Shown piece after piece: positions 20,570 through 29,940 of a stretch of 64,000 bases of DNA; position 1 is the stretch's first letter; every line of letters begins with the position of its first letter. Source of the DNA: an uncultured Pseudomonadota bacterium (GTDB lineage: Bacteria; Pseudomonadota; Gammaproteobacteria; Steroidobacterales; Steroidobacteraceae); contig CAIPVV010000043.1 in assembly GCA_903868595.1 (NCBI GenBank), forward strand, positions 123,283-187,282. Direction: 5' to 3'. Position numbers and translations under genes: made by a program. Under the pieces are notes generated by a model. It searched no databases. It was not told where the DNA came from and saw only the letters and a list, made by a program, of their open reading frames with translations.

Positions 20570-20593
20570 GGCCGACACCCGGATGTGTCGGCC
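20570..20593. terminator. Strong hairpin downstream of the pilT-like gene
   Basis: GGCCGACAC and GTGTCGGCC form a perfect nine-base-pair stem with loop CCGGAT. It lies about 225 bases beyond the stop of the pilT-like gene and upstream of metG. There is no T-run on either strand, so it is a weak terminator candidate or another RNA/DNA structure. Confidence 0.35.
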
Positions 20594-20817
20594 AGACTGC
20601 AGCACGCCCGGCGGGGCGACGCTGCATCGCGGGTTGCTGCTACGGGGGGGAACCCGGGAACTCGATGCGGCCGCGCCGGAGCAGGTCCGAATCGCCGAGC
20701 GCGAGCCGCGCCAGTGGAGGCCGTGCGGCGTTGGAATCAGGGTCTTAGCGCCTGCCGGTCTGGGCCATCACCGGCATCCGTCGGGTCGTCCTTGTCGAGC
20801 CGTCCGTGTCGGGTGCG

Positions 20818-21879
20818 CTAGCCGCTGTCCTTGACCGCCTCGAAGCGGGATTTGCTGATGGCCTTCTTGTACGCCTCGCGTCCGGTGACGATGCGCTGCT
20901 CCAGCAGCGCCTGGATGGAGCTGTCCATCGTGCGCATGCCGGACTGGGCGCCAGACTGCATCGTGTTCTCCAACTGGTCGAGCTTTCCCTGGCGGATAAG
21001 GTTCGAGGAGGCGGAGTTGTTGATCAGGATCTCCAGGGCCGCCACGCGCCCCGACTTGTCGGCACGCTGCAGCAGCTGCTGGGAGATCACGCCGCGCAGC
21101 GACGTGGAGAGCATGGTGCGAACGTGGGGCTGCTTGTCCGACGGAAACACGTTGATCATGCGGTCTACGGTCTGGGCTGCGCCGTTGGTGTGCAGGGTGC
21201 CCATGACCAGGATGCCCATTTCGGCGGCCGTGACCGCGATGCTCATGGTCTCCAGGTCGCGCAACTCCCCCACCAGCACCACGTCGGGGTCCTCGCGCAG
21301 GGCTGAATGCAGGGCGGCCGAGAAGCTCGGACTGTGCACGCCGATCTCGCGCTGGCTGATCAGGCAGCCCTTGCGCTGGTGCACGAACTCTATGGGGTCC
21401 TCGATCGTGAGGATATGGCCCTTGGTCCGCGTGTTGATGTCATCGACCATAGCCGCCAGGGTCGTGGACTTGCCGGATCCGGTCTTGCCGGTCACCAGGA
21501 TCAGGCCGCTGGTGGCCCGGGCCATCTGGTGGATGGCCTCGGGGAGCTTGAGCTCCTCCATGGTCATGGCCCTGGACGGAATGGCACGGAACACGCCGCC
21601 CATGCCGTTCAGCTGGCGCATCACGTTGACGCGGAAGCGGCCTTGCCCTTCCAGAGAGTACGCGAAGTCCGCCCCTTCCTTGCTCTCGAACCGCTCCACG
21701 GCCTTCTTGGGCATGATCTCGTAGAGCGCCTGGCGGACGAACTCCGGCTCCAGGCGTTCCACACGCAGCGGCGCCAGGTCCCCGTGCAGGCGGATACGGG
21801 CGGGATCGCCGGCTAGAAAATGCAGGTCTGAGCCGCGGCGGCGTACCACTTCCAGCAGGTATTCATCTATTTGGGCCAT
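20818..21879 (-). CDS. PilT/PilU-family type IV pilus retraction ATPase
   Basis: A 353-residue secretion/retraction ATPase. It shows the Walker A motif GKTGSGKST, Asp box and Walker B region DPDVVLVGELRD, and His box TLHTNGAAQTVDRMI. It is similar to the adjacent upstream ATPase but not identical in its C-terminal part (SSIQALLEQRIVTGREAY). PilT-type ATPases power pilus disassembly at the inner membrane base of type IV pili. No pilin or pil assembly gene is in the window. It begins nine bases after the other ATPase and is probably co-transcribed with it and the HEAT-kinase gene. Confidence 0.88.
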   Translation of the reverse strand: MAQIDEYLLEVVRRRGSDLHFLAGDPARIRLHGDLAPLRVERLEPEFVRQALYEIMPKKAVERFESKEGADFAYSLEGQGRFRVNVMRQLNGMGGVFRAIPSRAMTMEELKLPEAIHQMARATSGLILVTGKTGSGKSTTLAAMVDDINTRTKGHILTIEDPIEFVHQRKGCLISQREIGVHSPSFSAALHSALREDPDVVLVGELRDLETMSIAVTAAEMGILVMGTLHTNGAAQTVDRMINVFPSDKQPHVRTMLSTSLRGVISQQLLQRADKSGRVAALEILINNSASSNLIRQGKLDQLENTMQSGAQSGMRTMDSSIQALLEQRIVTGREAYKKAISKSRFEAVKDSG

Positions 21880-21888
21880 GTCGGGTGC

Positions 21889-22995
21889 CTAGAGTCCGGT
21901 CTGGCTCTGGGTGAGATCCATCTTCGGCAGGACGCTCGCATCGGTCGCGAACTTCTGGAACAGGCGCTTGTCGGTCGCGTACGCATAGGCGTCGTCCGGG
22001 TCGATTTCCTTGGCCTGCAGCGCCGCCAGCAGCGACTGGTCCATCATCTGCATGCCCAGGTCGCGACCGGTCTGCAGCTGGCTGGGGACCTGGTGCGTCT
22101 GGTCAGACTGGATAAGTTTGGCGATGGCCTTGGTCATCACCATGACCTCGCAGATCGCCTTGCGGCCACGGCCGTCCACGGTCTTCACCAGGACCTGCGT
22201 GACCACCGCCAGCAGGCTCTGTGCCAGGAAACTCTTGGTCTGTTCGCGCTCCTGCACCGGCAGGGCGTCGATGATGCGGTCGATGGTCTTCACCGCGCCG
22301 GTGGTGTGCAGCGTGCCGAGCACGAGGTGGCCAGTCTCGGCAGCCGTCATGGCCATCGAGATCGTCTCCGCATCGCGCAGCTCGCCCACCAGGATCACGT
22401 CCGGATCCTCGCGCATCGCGGCGCGCACGCCCTCGGCGAAGCTCGGCACGTGCGTGCCGTATTCGCGCTGGATGATCTGGCTTGACTTGCTTCGGTGCAC
22501 GAACTCGATCGGATCCTCCAGGCTGATGATGTTCAGCCGGCGGGTCTGGTTCAGCAGGTCGATCATCGCCGCCAGGGTCGTGGACTTGCCCGTGCCGGTG
22601 GAGCCGGTCACCAGGATCATGCCCTGGTGGTAGTCGCACAGCTTCTTGACGATCGGGGGCAGCCCCAGCTTGTCGATGCTGGGGATCTCGGTCGGAATCG
22701 CGCGAAAGGTGGCGCCGACGCCCGTGTCCTTGCGAAACACGTTCACTCGGAAGCGCCCCCCGTCGCTGGAGATGTAGGAGAAGTCCAGATCATTGCCCTT
22801 CGCGAAATACTCGCGCTGGTTCTGGGTCATGATCTCCTGGATGTAGGTCTCCAGCTCCGAGTCGCGCAGCTCGCGGAACTTGATCGGCAGCAGGTCCCCG
22901 AACATGCGCAGCATGGGAGGCACTCCGACAGCCAGGTGGATGTCGGAACAGCCTTGCTGCATGCCTAGCTTCAGGAACGCATCAATGCGTGCCAA
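21889..22995 (-). CDS. PilT-family type IV pilus twitching motility ATPase
   Basis: A 368-residue retraction-type ATPase if started at TTG 22995, giving MARIDAFLKLGMQQGCSDIH. A GGAG element sits eight bases ahead of that TTG. An upstream ATG at 23070 is in frame, but the extra 25 residues look unlike the family. Motifs: Walker A GSTGTGKST, DPDVILVGELRDAETIS, TLHTTGAVKTIDRIID. It is followed nine bases later by a paralogue; such PilT/PilU-like pairs cooperate in retraction in other bacteria. Upstream is a HEAT-repeat Ser/Thr kinase, which suggests phosphorylation control of pili; that link is inference. Confidence 0.88.
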   Translation of the reverse strand: MARIDAFLKLGMQQGCSDIHLAVGVPPMLRMFGDLLPIKFRELRDSELETYIQEIMTQNQREYFAKGNDLDFSYISSDGGRFRVNVFRKDTGVGATFRAIPTEIPSIDKLGLPPIVKKLCDYHQGMILVTGSTGTGKSTTLAAMIDLLNQTRRLNIISLEDPIEFVHRSKSSQIIQREYGTHVPSFAEGVRAAMREDPDVILVGELRDAETISMAMTAAETGHLVLGTLHTTGAVKTIDRIIDALPVQEREQTKSFLAQSLLAVVTQVLVKTVDGRGRKAICEVMVMTKAIAKLIQSDQTHQVPSQLQTGRDLGMQMMDQSLLAALQAKEIDPDDAYAYATDKRLFQKFATDASVLPKMDLTQSQTGL

Positions 22996-23128
22996 ATGGC
23001 GTACTCCGTTGATTATCGGGGGGTCTTTCGACCTTGCGTACGGTTTACCTGCCCCGTGGCACGGTGACAAGCGCCGCGCCTTGGGATTTTGACATACCGC
23101 ACGAAACGGGTGCGCAGGAAGGTCGAGG

Positions 23129-23146
23129 GGGGGCTCATGAGCCCCC
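23129..23146. repeat. Perfect 18-base palindrome between kinase and PilT genes
   Basis: GGGGGCTC-AT-GAGCCCCC is a perfect palindrome, located 22 bases after the kinase stop and about 135 bases before the next start. In RNA it would make a very stable hairpin. Without a T-run it may act as an attenuator, an RNA-stability element or a protein site that separates kinase expression from the ATPase pair. Confidence 0.5.
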
Positions 23147-23168
23147 GGGACGCCGCCTGCGGGGGTGG

Positions 23169-25595
23169 CTAGATGAAGCGCTCCAGCGCTGCGCGCAGCT
23201 CATCCATGGACTGCCAGCGCTTGGCCTTGTCCACGGTCATGGCCTTGATGATCACGTCGCCCAGTCCGGGCGGCAGCGCGGGATTGACCTCCTGCGGTGG
23301 GCGCGCCTTGCCCTGCACGTGCTGGTACATGACGGCCATGTGGTCGCCCCGGGAGTAGGGCGGCACGCCCGTGAAGAGCTCGTAGAGGATCACACCCACG
23401 GCGTAGACGTCGGCGCGCTCGTCGACCTTGCGGCCGAGGATCTGCTCCGGGGCCATGTACTTGGGTGAGCCGATCACGTAGCCGGTCTTGGTCAGCTGCG
23501 TCTCGCCCTCGCGGTGCGCGGCCGCCACGCCGAAGTCCACGATCTTCAGCAGGCCCTCGTTGTTGATCAGCACGTTCGCCGGCTTGAGGTCGCGATGCAC
23601 AATGCCGACCTGGTGGGCCACGGCCATGCCGGTGGCCATGTCGATGCCGAACTGGATGGCGCGCTTGGTCGCCAGCGGCTTCTCGTTGACCACCTCGGCG
23701 CCGAGCGTGTGCGAGGGGAAGTACTCCATCGAAATGGCGTAGTTGCCCTGGATATGCAGGAAATCGTAGATGCGGATGACGTTTTTGTGCGTGATCTTGC
23801 GCGAGTAGCGCAGCTCATGCACGAAGCGCTTCATGATCTCCTCGTCCTCCGAGACGTTCGGATTGAGGAACTTCAGGATCAGGCGCTCATCGACGACCGT
23901 ATCCTCCATCAGCAGCACGGTGCCGAAGGCGCCCTTGCCGATGCGCTCGATGTACTTGTAGCGCCCCTCGATGATATCGCCGCTGCGCAGGTTGGAGATG
24001 TCGAGCTTGCTCTGGGCGGAGGCCTGCTCGACCTGGTGCATCGAAGCCTGCAGGTCCGCCTCCGGCGCGAGCACGGTACGCATCGCCTCGGTCGAGCGCC
24101 GGCTGGAGCTGTTGTGGCCGGCGCCCGCGGCGGCGGCCAGGGGCGACTGCAGCGTGGCGCCGGAGGAGAATTTGTTGTCCAGCTCCATGAGCGCTGCCGT
24201 GGCGGCCCGGGAGATCGTCTGGTCGGCCCCGCTGGTCTGCGCCTGAAGCTGCAGGCGCACGTGCTCGGCGCGCCGCTCGTCGCTGATCTTGGCCAGGCTG
24301 TTGATGACCTCCACGCGGATGTCCTTCTCCGGGCGGTTGATCAGGGCCAGCAGCGCATCGACCAGCTTGTAGTCGCCCAGGTTGCCCAGGGCGCGAACGA
24401 CCACCGGCAGTGAGCGCGGACTCCCCGTGGTCAGCATCTCCTGCAGCCGGGGCAGCGCGCGCTTGTTGCCGATGGAGGCCAGCGCGTCCACGGCGCGCTC
24501 GCTCACCCACCAGTCCTTGTCGCGGGTGGCCTCGATCAGGTGGCTCACCGCGTTCTCGTCCTTGGTCTGGTTGAGGATCTCGATGGCCGAGCGGCGGATG
24601 TTCTCATCGTCGTCGCGCACGAGCTGCAGCACTGCGTCGATTACCTTGGGGCCGCCGATCCTGCCCAGCGCGTCGCCGGCGCGCGTGCGCACCCACCAGT
24701 CGTCGTCCTTGATCGCCGTCATGAGGAACTTGACCGACTTGGCGTCGCCCACTTCGTTGAGCACTTCCACCGCGGCGCGGCGGCAGTTCTCGTTCTCGTC
24801 CTTGAGGACCGGCAGCAGGTACTTGATCGTCTCGGGATCGTTCGCGCGGATCAGCAGGTCGATCGCGCGGTTCTGCACGTTGATTTCCGGGTCGCGCAGC
24901 AGCCCGGCCACCAGCTGCGTGTCCACCGGTCCGTCCATGCGCGAGAGCGCCGCCAGCGCGGCGGCACGGATCATCTTGTTGTTGTCCTTCAGCTGGTCCT
25001 GCAGTCCGCGCTTGACCTCCGGCGTATTGAACCGAGAGACGATGTTGATGATGTGCATCCGCGCGATCGGGTCCTTGCCCTGCATCCGGCTCAGCAGCTC
25101 CGGGATCATGTCGGCGTCCGACATTTCGGCAATGACGCGGAACAGCGCGGCCTTTTCGTGGGGCTCCTGCACGTAGGCGGCGTTCAGCAGCTCACGCGTG
25201 GTGAACCGCTGGCGCTGCGCGTGGATCACGTCCAGCAGCGCCGACTTGGAGACGCCCTGCGCGCTGAGCGCCTCCAGCAGCAGGGAAGGCGAGTAGCTGC
25301 GGCTGCTGGAGAGGGCCCAGGCGACGCCGGCAATGATGCGCGGACCGCCCTCGGTCAGGGCCTTGACGTACCGCGGGAAGGTCTTGTTGGAGACCAGGCT
25401 GGAGAGCACGTCCACGAGGGCGACCGTGCAGTTCTTGTTGGCGTCCGCCAGGGCTTGAACGACCGGCTCGATCGCCCCTTCGCCAAGTTCCTTGAGCTTG
25501 GCGACGGCCTTCTGGGTGGCGTCGCCGAGCGGGTCATTGGAGGTCTTGATCTGGGTGATCAGCCGGTCAGAACGCAGATTCGCAAAGAAACTCAT
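23169..25595 (-). CDS. HEAT-repeat protein fused to a Ser/Thr protein kinase
   Basis: An 808-residue protein starting MSFFANLRSDRLI (ATG at 25595; an ATG at 25604 is also possible). Residues from about 20 to 480 are HEAT/PBS-lyase-like helical repeats, seen as repeated DDxWWVRxRAxDALGRIG and RRxAxEVLxxxGD units. A short Ser/Ala-rich linker leads to a Hanks-type kinase (about 540-805): glycine loop GKGAFGTV, Lys in LILKFL, HRDLKPANV with H667, DFG in VDFGVAA, and MAPEQ. All catalytic motifs are intact. No transmembrane segment is evident, so it is probably cytosolic. It precedes two PilT-type ATPase genes on the same strand and is divergent to apbC. Confidence 0.93.
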   Translation of the reverse strand: MSFFANLRSDRLITQIKTSNDPLGDATQKAVAKLKELGEGAIEPVVQALADANKNCTVALVDVLSSLVSNKTFPRYVKALTEGGPRIIAGVAWALSSSRSYSPSLLLEALSAQGVSKSALLDVIHAQRQRFTTRELLNAAYVQEPHEKAALFRVIAEMSDADMIPELLSRMQGKDPIARMHIINIVSRFNTPEVKRGLQDQLKDNNKMIRAAALAALSRMDGPVDTQLVAGLLRDPEINVQNRAIDLLIRANDPETIKYLLPVLKDENENCRRAAVEVLNEVGDAKSVKFLMTAIKDDDWWVRTRAGDALGRIGGPKVIDAVLQLVRDDDENIRRSAIEILNQTKDENAVSHLIEATRDKDWWVSERAVDALASIGNKRALPRLQEMLTTGSPRSLPVVVRALGNLGDYKLVDALLALINRPEKDIRVEVINSLAKISDERRAEHVRLQLQAQTSGADQTISRAATAALMELDNKFSSGATLQSPLAAAAGAGHNSSSRRSTEAMRTVLAPEADLQASMHQVEQASAQSKLDISNLRSGDIIEGRYKYIERIGKGAFGTVLLMEDTVVDERLILKFLNPNVSEDEEIMKRFVHELRYSRKITHKNVIRIYDFLHIQGNYAISMEYFPSHTLGAEVVNEKPLATKRAIQFGIDMATGMAVAHQVGIVHRDLKPANVLINNEGLLKIVDFGVAAAHREGETQLTKTGYVIGSPKYMAPEQILGRKVDERADVYAVGVILYELFTGVPPYSRGDHMAVMYQHVQGKARPPQEVNPALPPGLGDVIIKAMTVDKAKRWQSMDELRAALERFI

Positions 25596-25716
25596 TGAAC
25601 GCATCTGGCCGCTGTTTTTTCGTTCCTCAATTATGCCACAGGGGGGGCTCGCCCCGCGCCGCAAGGGTCCCGGGGCTGGTAATATCCCGCCCCTCCCCAC
25701 CGTTTGCAGGCAGTCC

Positions 25717-26823
25717 ATGGCCCCCACAGAACAGGCCGACCCGCTGGGCCTCGCCCGGCAGATCCTGAGCGCCTACGTCGACCCCTGGCTAGGCCGCAGC
25801 CTCGGCGAGCTCGGTGCCGTCCGCGACCTGCGCCTGGACGGGTCCCGGCTGCTCGCCAGCCTCACCTTGCCGGTGCCGGTCATCGGCTACCAGTCGGAGC
25901 TGGAGGACGCGCTGTCGGCGGCCCTGGCGGCCGGCGGTGTGAGCCAGGCCCTACAGCTGACGCTGGCGGCCGATATCGTCGCCCACGCCGTACAAAAGCA
26001 GCTTAAACCCCTGGAGCGCATCCGCAATGTGATCGCGGTCGCGTCCGGCAAAGGCGGCGTCGGCAAGTCCACCGTCGCGGCCAACCTGGCGCTCGCCTGG
26101 GCCGCCGCCGGCGCCCGGGTCGGCCTGCTCGATGCCGACATCTATGGCCCCAGCCAGCCCCTGATGCTGGGCCTGACGGGGCAGCGGCCCACCTCCGCGG
26201 ACGGTAAGCGCATCCAGCCGCTGGCGGCCCATGGGGTGAAGGCCATGTCGATCGGCATGCTGATCGACCCGGACCAGCCGATGGTATGGCGCGGGCCGAT
26301 GGTCACGCAGGCCCTGACGCAGCTGCTCGCGGATACCGACTGGGGCGAACTGGACTACCTGGTGGTCGACATGCCGCCGGGCACCGGCGACATCCAGCTC
26401 ACCCTCGCCCAGCGGGTCCCCGTGGCCGGCGCCGTGATCGTGACGACGCCGCAGGACATCGCCCTGGCCGACGCCCGCAAGGGCATCAAGATGTTCGAGA
26501 AAGTGGCGGTGCCGGTGCTGGGCGTGGTGGAGAACATGAGCCTGCACGTCTGTTCCAAGTGCGGGCACGAGGAGGCCATCTTCGGCGAAGGCGGCGGCGA
26601 GCGCCTCGCGGCCGAGTGCAACGCCACGTTCCTCGGCAAACTGCCGCTGGATGCGCGCATACGCGCCGAGGCCGACGGTGGCCGTCCGACGGTGGTGGCC
26701 GCGCCGGATTCCGCCCGCGGGCGCGCCTACCGTGACCTTGCGCGCCGCACTGCGGCGGCGCTGGCATTGCGTGGCCGCGACCGCAGCAGCCTGTTTCCCA
26801 AGATTGTCGTCGAGGAGACCTGA
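25717..26823 (+). CDS. apbC: Iron-sulfur cluster carrier protein ApbC/Mrp
   Basis: A 368-residue P-loop ATPase. It has an N-terminal MIP18-like domain (about 1-90), the deviant Walker A motif [33 protein letters not shown] and the CxxC cluster-binding site (CSKC) followed by GH. It carries Fe-S clusters to apoproteins in the cytosol. ATG 25717 gives the usual N-terminus; upstream in-frame sequence runs antisense through the kinase promoter region and looks non-coding. Its stop overlaps the dcd start by one base (TGATG). Confidence 0.95.
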   Translation: MAPTEQADPLGLARQILSAYVDPWLGRSLGELGAVRDLRLDGSRLLASLTLPVPVIGYQSELEDALSAALAAGGVSQALQLTLAADIVAHAVQKQLKPLERIRNVIAVASGKGGVGKSTVAANLALAWAAAGARVGLLDADIYGPSQPLMLGLTGQRPTSADGKRIQPLAAHGVKAMSIGMLIDPDQPMVWRGPMVTQALTQLLADTDWGELDYLVVDMPPGTGDIQLTLAQRVPVAGAVIVTTPQDIALADARKGIKMFEKVAVPVLGVVENMSLHVCSKCGHEEAIFGEGGGERLAAECNATFLGKLPLDARIRAEADGGRPTVVAAPDSARGRAYRDLARRTAAALALRGRDRSSLFPKIVVEET

Positions 26824-27389
26824 TGAGCATCAAGTCCGACCATTGGATACGCCGCATGGCCGCCGGAAGCGGCATGATCGAGCCCTTCGAGCCCGGCCAG
26901 GTGCGCGAGTCCGGCGGGACACGCATCGTGTCCTACGGTACCTCCAGCTACGGCTACGACGTGCGCTGTGCGCGCGAGTTCAAGATCTTCACCAACATCA
27001 ACAGCACGATCGTCGATCCCAAGGCTTTTGATCCGCAGAGCTTCGTCGACGTCGAGTCCGATGTCTGCATCATCCCGCCCAACTCCTTTGCGCTGGCGCG
27101 CACGGTGGAGTTCTTCCGCATACCGCGCAACGTGCTGGTGGTTTGCCTGGGCAAGTCGACCTATGCCCGCTGCGGCATTATCGTCAACGTGACGCCGCTG
27201 GAGCCGGAGTGGGAAGGGCATGTGACGCTGGAGTTCTCCAACACCACGCCGCTGCCGGCCAAGATCTACGCGAACGAGGGCGTCGCGCAGATGCTGTTCT
27301 TCGAGTCGGACGAAGTCTGCGGCACGTCCTACCGGGACCGCGGCGGCAAGTACCAGGGCCAGCGTGGCGTGACCCTCCCCAGGGCCTGA
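26823..27389 (+). CDS. dcd: dCTP deaminase
   Basis: A 188-residue homotrimeric enzyme converting dCTP to dUTP for thymidylate synthesis. Characteristic segments are [39 protein letters not shown] with the catalytic Glu, and the C-terminal [11 protein letters not shown]. Length matches the family. It is translationally coupled to apbC through TGATG; the apbC-dcd pairing occurs in other Gammaproteobacteria. Confidence 0.97.
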   Translation: MSIKSDHWIRRMAAGSGMIEPFEPGQVRESGGTRIVSYGTSSYGYDVRCAREFKIFTNINSTIVDPKAFDPQSFVDVESDVCIIPPNSFALARTVEFFRIPRNVLVVCLGKSTYARCGIIVNVTPLEPEWEGHVTLEFSNTTPLPAKIYANEGVAQMLFFESDEVCGTSYRDRGGKYQGQRGVTLPRA

Positions 27390-27447
27390 TGCTGTCAAGC
27401 CGGGCGCGGCGGCGCGTAGGGGAATGGCGCAGGCCCTGCGGCCCGCG

Positions 27448-28158
27448 TTACTCGCGTGATGCGGACTGCACGCTCATCGCCCATTCCACCTTGTCGGCGC
27501 CGTCGTGGCGCTCGACCTTCAGGGGCAGGTAGCCCAGGTCCGGCGCGCACCAGAACAGCGTGCTGCTGCGCGAGCCCACCTTGCGGCTGCGGTAAATCAC
27601 GACCTTCTTCAGGCCCAGGCTGGTCTGCAGCATCAGGCTGCCTTCCTGCGAGTACTGGTAGTTCTTGATGAGGTTGCGGTCGATGAGCCGGAAATTCATC
27701 GGTGTGATGCCGCGCAGCAGGTCGTTCATCAGGGCGACCTGGATGGACATGTCGTCGTGCACCCCTGGCTCGATCGGCAGGTCCACCGGCACGTCCTCGT
27801 AGATGCCGCTCACGCGGTGCGCGTGCCAGTCGAAGGTCAGGTTCACGTCGCGCTTGGTAGCCGGGGTGCCATCGTCGCCGCGGTAGTGCTCCGGCAGCAC
27901 CTGGTCCCCATCCAGCCGAAACACGCTGTCCTGGGTGATGTCGCCCGGGGCGATGAGCCGGAAGATGCCGCGGGCCACGCTGCGCGAGCTGTAGATCCAG
28001 CGGCCATCATCCCGCCGTGCCAGGCTCAGCGTGCTCTGGCCCGCGCTGATGCCCCGGTAGGTCCAGGCGTAGCGGGCGATGAAGGGCTTGAGCTCCTGGG
28101 CGGCGACCGGCTGCAGCAGCAGCGCGGCGATCACCAGCAGCGCCAGCGGGGCTCTCAC
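27448..28158 (-). CDS. DUF3108 domain secreted protein
   Basis: A 236-residue protein with a signal peptide (residues 1 to about 20, ending VAAQ) from a GTG start at 28158. The mature part matches DUF3108: FIARYAWTYRGISAGQS near the start, then IYSSRSVARGIFRL, and GYLPLKVERHDG near the end. Function is unknown; a beta-rich periplasmic protein is likely. The GTG overlaps the purN stop (GTGA), so it is translationally coupled to purN, an arrangement found in many Gammaproteobacteria. Confidence 0.88.
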   Translation of the reverse strand: MRAPLALLVIAALLLQPVAAQELKPFIARYAWTYRGISAGQSTLSLARRDDGRWIYSSRSVARGIFRLIAPGDITQDSVFRLDGDQVLPEHYRGDDGTPATKRDVNLTFDWHAHRVSGIYEDVPVDLPIEPGVHDDMSIQVALMNDLLRGITPMNFRLIDRNLIKNYQYSQEGSLMLQTSLGLKKVVIYRSRKVGSRSSTLFWCAPDLGYLPLKVERHDGADKVEWAMSVQSASRE

Positions 28159-28838
28159 GTGGCGCCAGCGGTCCGCTGCAGCGGCGCCGCCAGTGGCGCG
28201 CCGTCCAGCTGGAGCTTGCCATCGATACATTGCAGGCGGCCTCGCGCGATCCAGTCGATGACTTGAGGGTAGATGATGTGTTCCTCGCGCTGAACGCGTG
28301 CTGCAAGGCTCGCGACGTCGTCGCCCGGCAGGACCGGGACGCGGGCTTGCAGCACCACCGGGCCCCCATCCAGCTCCGCGGTCACGTAGTGCACGCTGAC
28401 CCCGTGCTCCGCGTCGCCGGCGGCGAGCGCACGCTCGTGCGTGTGCAGTCCCTTGTGGCGGGGCAGGAGCGAGGGATGGATGTTGAGGATGCGGCCGGCA
28501 TAGTGCGCCACGAAGGCCGGGGAGAGCACGCGCATGAACCCGGCCAGCACGATGAGGTCGGGGTTCGCCGCGTCGATCGCCTGCGCCATCGCGGCCTCCA
28601 GCCCCGCCTTGTCGAGGCGCCCCTCCTGGCGAAACCGGGCCGGATCCACGCTCTGCACGGCCAGACCCAGCGACGCGGCAGCCGCGAGGCCGGGTGCCGC
28701 CGGCTGGTCGGCCAGCACCAGGGCGAGCTGGGCGGCGAGCCTGCCCGCCAGGCACTCCCGCGCGATGCTCAGCATGTTGCTGCCGCGGCCGGAGATCAGC
28801 ACCGCGAGCCGCAGCGGCTTCACGGCCTGACCACTCAT
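28155..28838 (-). CDS. purN: Phosphoribosylglycinamide formyltransferase
   Basis: A 227-residue GAR transformylase that uses 10-formyltetrahydrofolate in purine synthesis. It shows [13 protein letters not shown] at the N-terminus, the catalytic stretch [33 protein letters not shown] and the Asp in DGGPVVLQ. The start at 28838 overlaps the purM stop as ATGA. DUF3108 is coupled at its 3' end. The three genes form one operon read away from the phosphatidyltransferase gene. Confidence 0.96.
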   Translation of the reverse strand: MSGQAVKPLRLAVLISGRGSNMLSIARECLAGRLAAQLALVLADQPAAPGLAAAASLGLAVQSVDPARFRQEGRLDKAGLEAAMAQAIDAANPDLIVLAGFMRVLSPAFVAHYAGRILNIHPSLLPRHKGLHTHERALAAGDAEHGVSVHYVTAELDGGPVVLQARVPVLPGDDVASLAARVQREEHIIYPQVIDWIARGRLQCIDGKLQLDGAPLAAPLQRTAGAT

Positions 28839-29878
28839 CCTTCTACGATGGCGCCGCGCGAACCCTTGCGGATCTCGCCGATGAAGCTGGCATCCTCGCC
28901 GCGCTCGCGCAGCAGGCGCAGCGCCGCGTCGGCATGGGTTGCCGGTACGATGACCACCATGCCGATGCCGCAATTGAAGGTGCGGTACATCTCCGCGGCC
29001 TCGATCCGGCCGACCTGCGCCAGCCAGTCGAACAGCGGGTTCTGCGCCCAGCCGCGGCGCGTCAGTACCGCCTCGAGGCCCTCCGGCAGCACGCGGGGGA
29101 TGTTGTCCGTGAGGCCGCCGCCGGTGATGTGTGCATAGCCCTGCACGGGCAGGACGGCGTTGAGCGCCAGCATGCTCTTCACGTAGATGCGGGTGGGTTC
29201 CAGCAGGCGGTCAAACAGCGAGCGCCCCGCCAGCTGCGTGCTGGCGTCGGCTTTGGCGACCTCAATGAGCTTGCGGATCAGCGAGTAGCCATTGGAGTGC
29301 GCGCCCGAGGAGGCCAGGCCGATGACCGCATCGCCCGCGGCGACCTTGCTACCGTCGATGATCAGGCTTTTCTCCACGACGCCGACGCAGAAGCCCGCGA
29401 GGTCGTAGTCGCCCCCGTGGTACATGCCCGGCATTTCCGCGGTCTCGCCGCCAACCAGCGCGCAGCCCGCCTGGAAGCAGCCCTCGGCGATGCCACCCAC
29501 GACGGACTCGGCGACCGCCACGTCCAGCTTGCCGGTGGCGTAGTAGTCGAGGAAGAACAGCGGCTCCGCGCCCTGCACGGCCACGTCGTTGACGCACATG
29601 GCCACCAGGTCGATGCCGATACGCTCGTGGCGATGGGTATCGATGGCCAGGCGCAGCTTGGTGCCGACGCCATCCGTGCCGGACACCAGGATCGGCTCGC
29701 GGTACTTGCCTGGCAGGCCAACCAGGGCGCCGAACCCGCCGATGCCCGCCAGGACCTCGGGGCGCTGCGTGCGGCGCACGAGCGGCTTGATGCGTTCGAC
29801 AAGTTCGTCGCCAGCGTCGATATCGACACCGGCGTCGCGATAGGTAAGGCCCTGCGGCTTTTGCATGGGTGGGATCAT
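28835..29878 (-). CDS. purM: Phosphoribosylformylglycinamidine cyclo-ligase
   Basis: A 347-residue AIR synthetase, step five of purine synthesis. Visible are [57 protein letters not shown] and [15 protein letters not shown], all family signatures. The start may be the ATG at 29866, which gives a more typical N-terminus. It leads the purM-purN-DUF3108 operon, each junction overlapping by four bases. Confidence 0.97.
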   Translation of the reverse strand: MIPPMQKPQGLTYRDAGVDIDAGDELVERIKPLVRRTQRPEVLAGIGGFGALVGLPGKYREPILVSGTDGVGTKLRLAIDTHRHERIGIDLVAMCVNDVAVQGAEPLFFLDYYATGKLDVAVAESVVGGIAEGCFQAGCALVGGETAEMPGMYHGGDYDLAGFCVGVVEKSLIIDGSKVAAGDAVIGLASSGAHSNGYSLIRKLIEVAKADASTQLAGRSLFDRLLEPTRIYVKSMLALNAVLPVQGYAHITGGGLTDNIPRVLPEGLEAVLTRRGWAQNPLFDWLAQVGRIEAAEMYRTFNCGIGMVVIVPATHADAALRLLRERGEDASFIGEIRKGSRGAIVEG

Positions 29879-29940
29879 TCCAACGGTCGGGCGGCCGCAT
29901 GGCCGAGGCGCTATAGTACCGTACGGGAGTCAGCCGCGGC

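Larger units (their letters stand above)
20371..20817. other. Gene-free stretch of 447 bases between pilT-like gene and metG
   Basis: I found no convincing gene here in six frames. Reading frames exist, but their translations are Arg/Pro/Ala-rich and resemble no family I recognise. Two perfect hairpins stand out: GGCCGACAC (20570-20578) pairs with GTGTCGGCC (20585-20593) over a six-base loop, and GCCGCC-GGTT-GGCGGC lies at 20429-20444. The end near 20420 carries a probable metG promoter. The rest may be a decayed gene. Confidence 0.5.

Noticed and set aside
18304..20748. Plus-strand frame of over 800 codons
   Set aside because: Antisense shadow of metG with Gly/Val/Arg/His-rich composition; no start context or homology.
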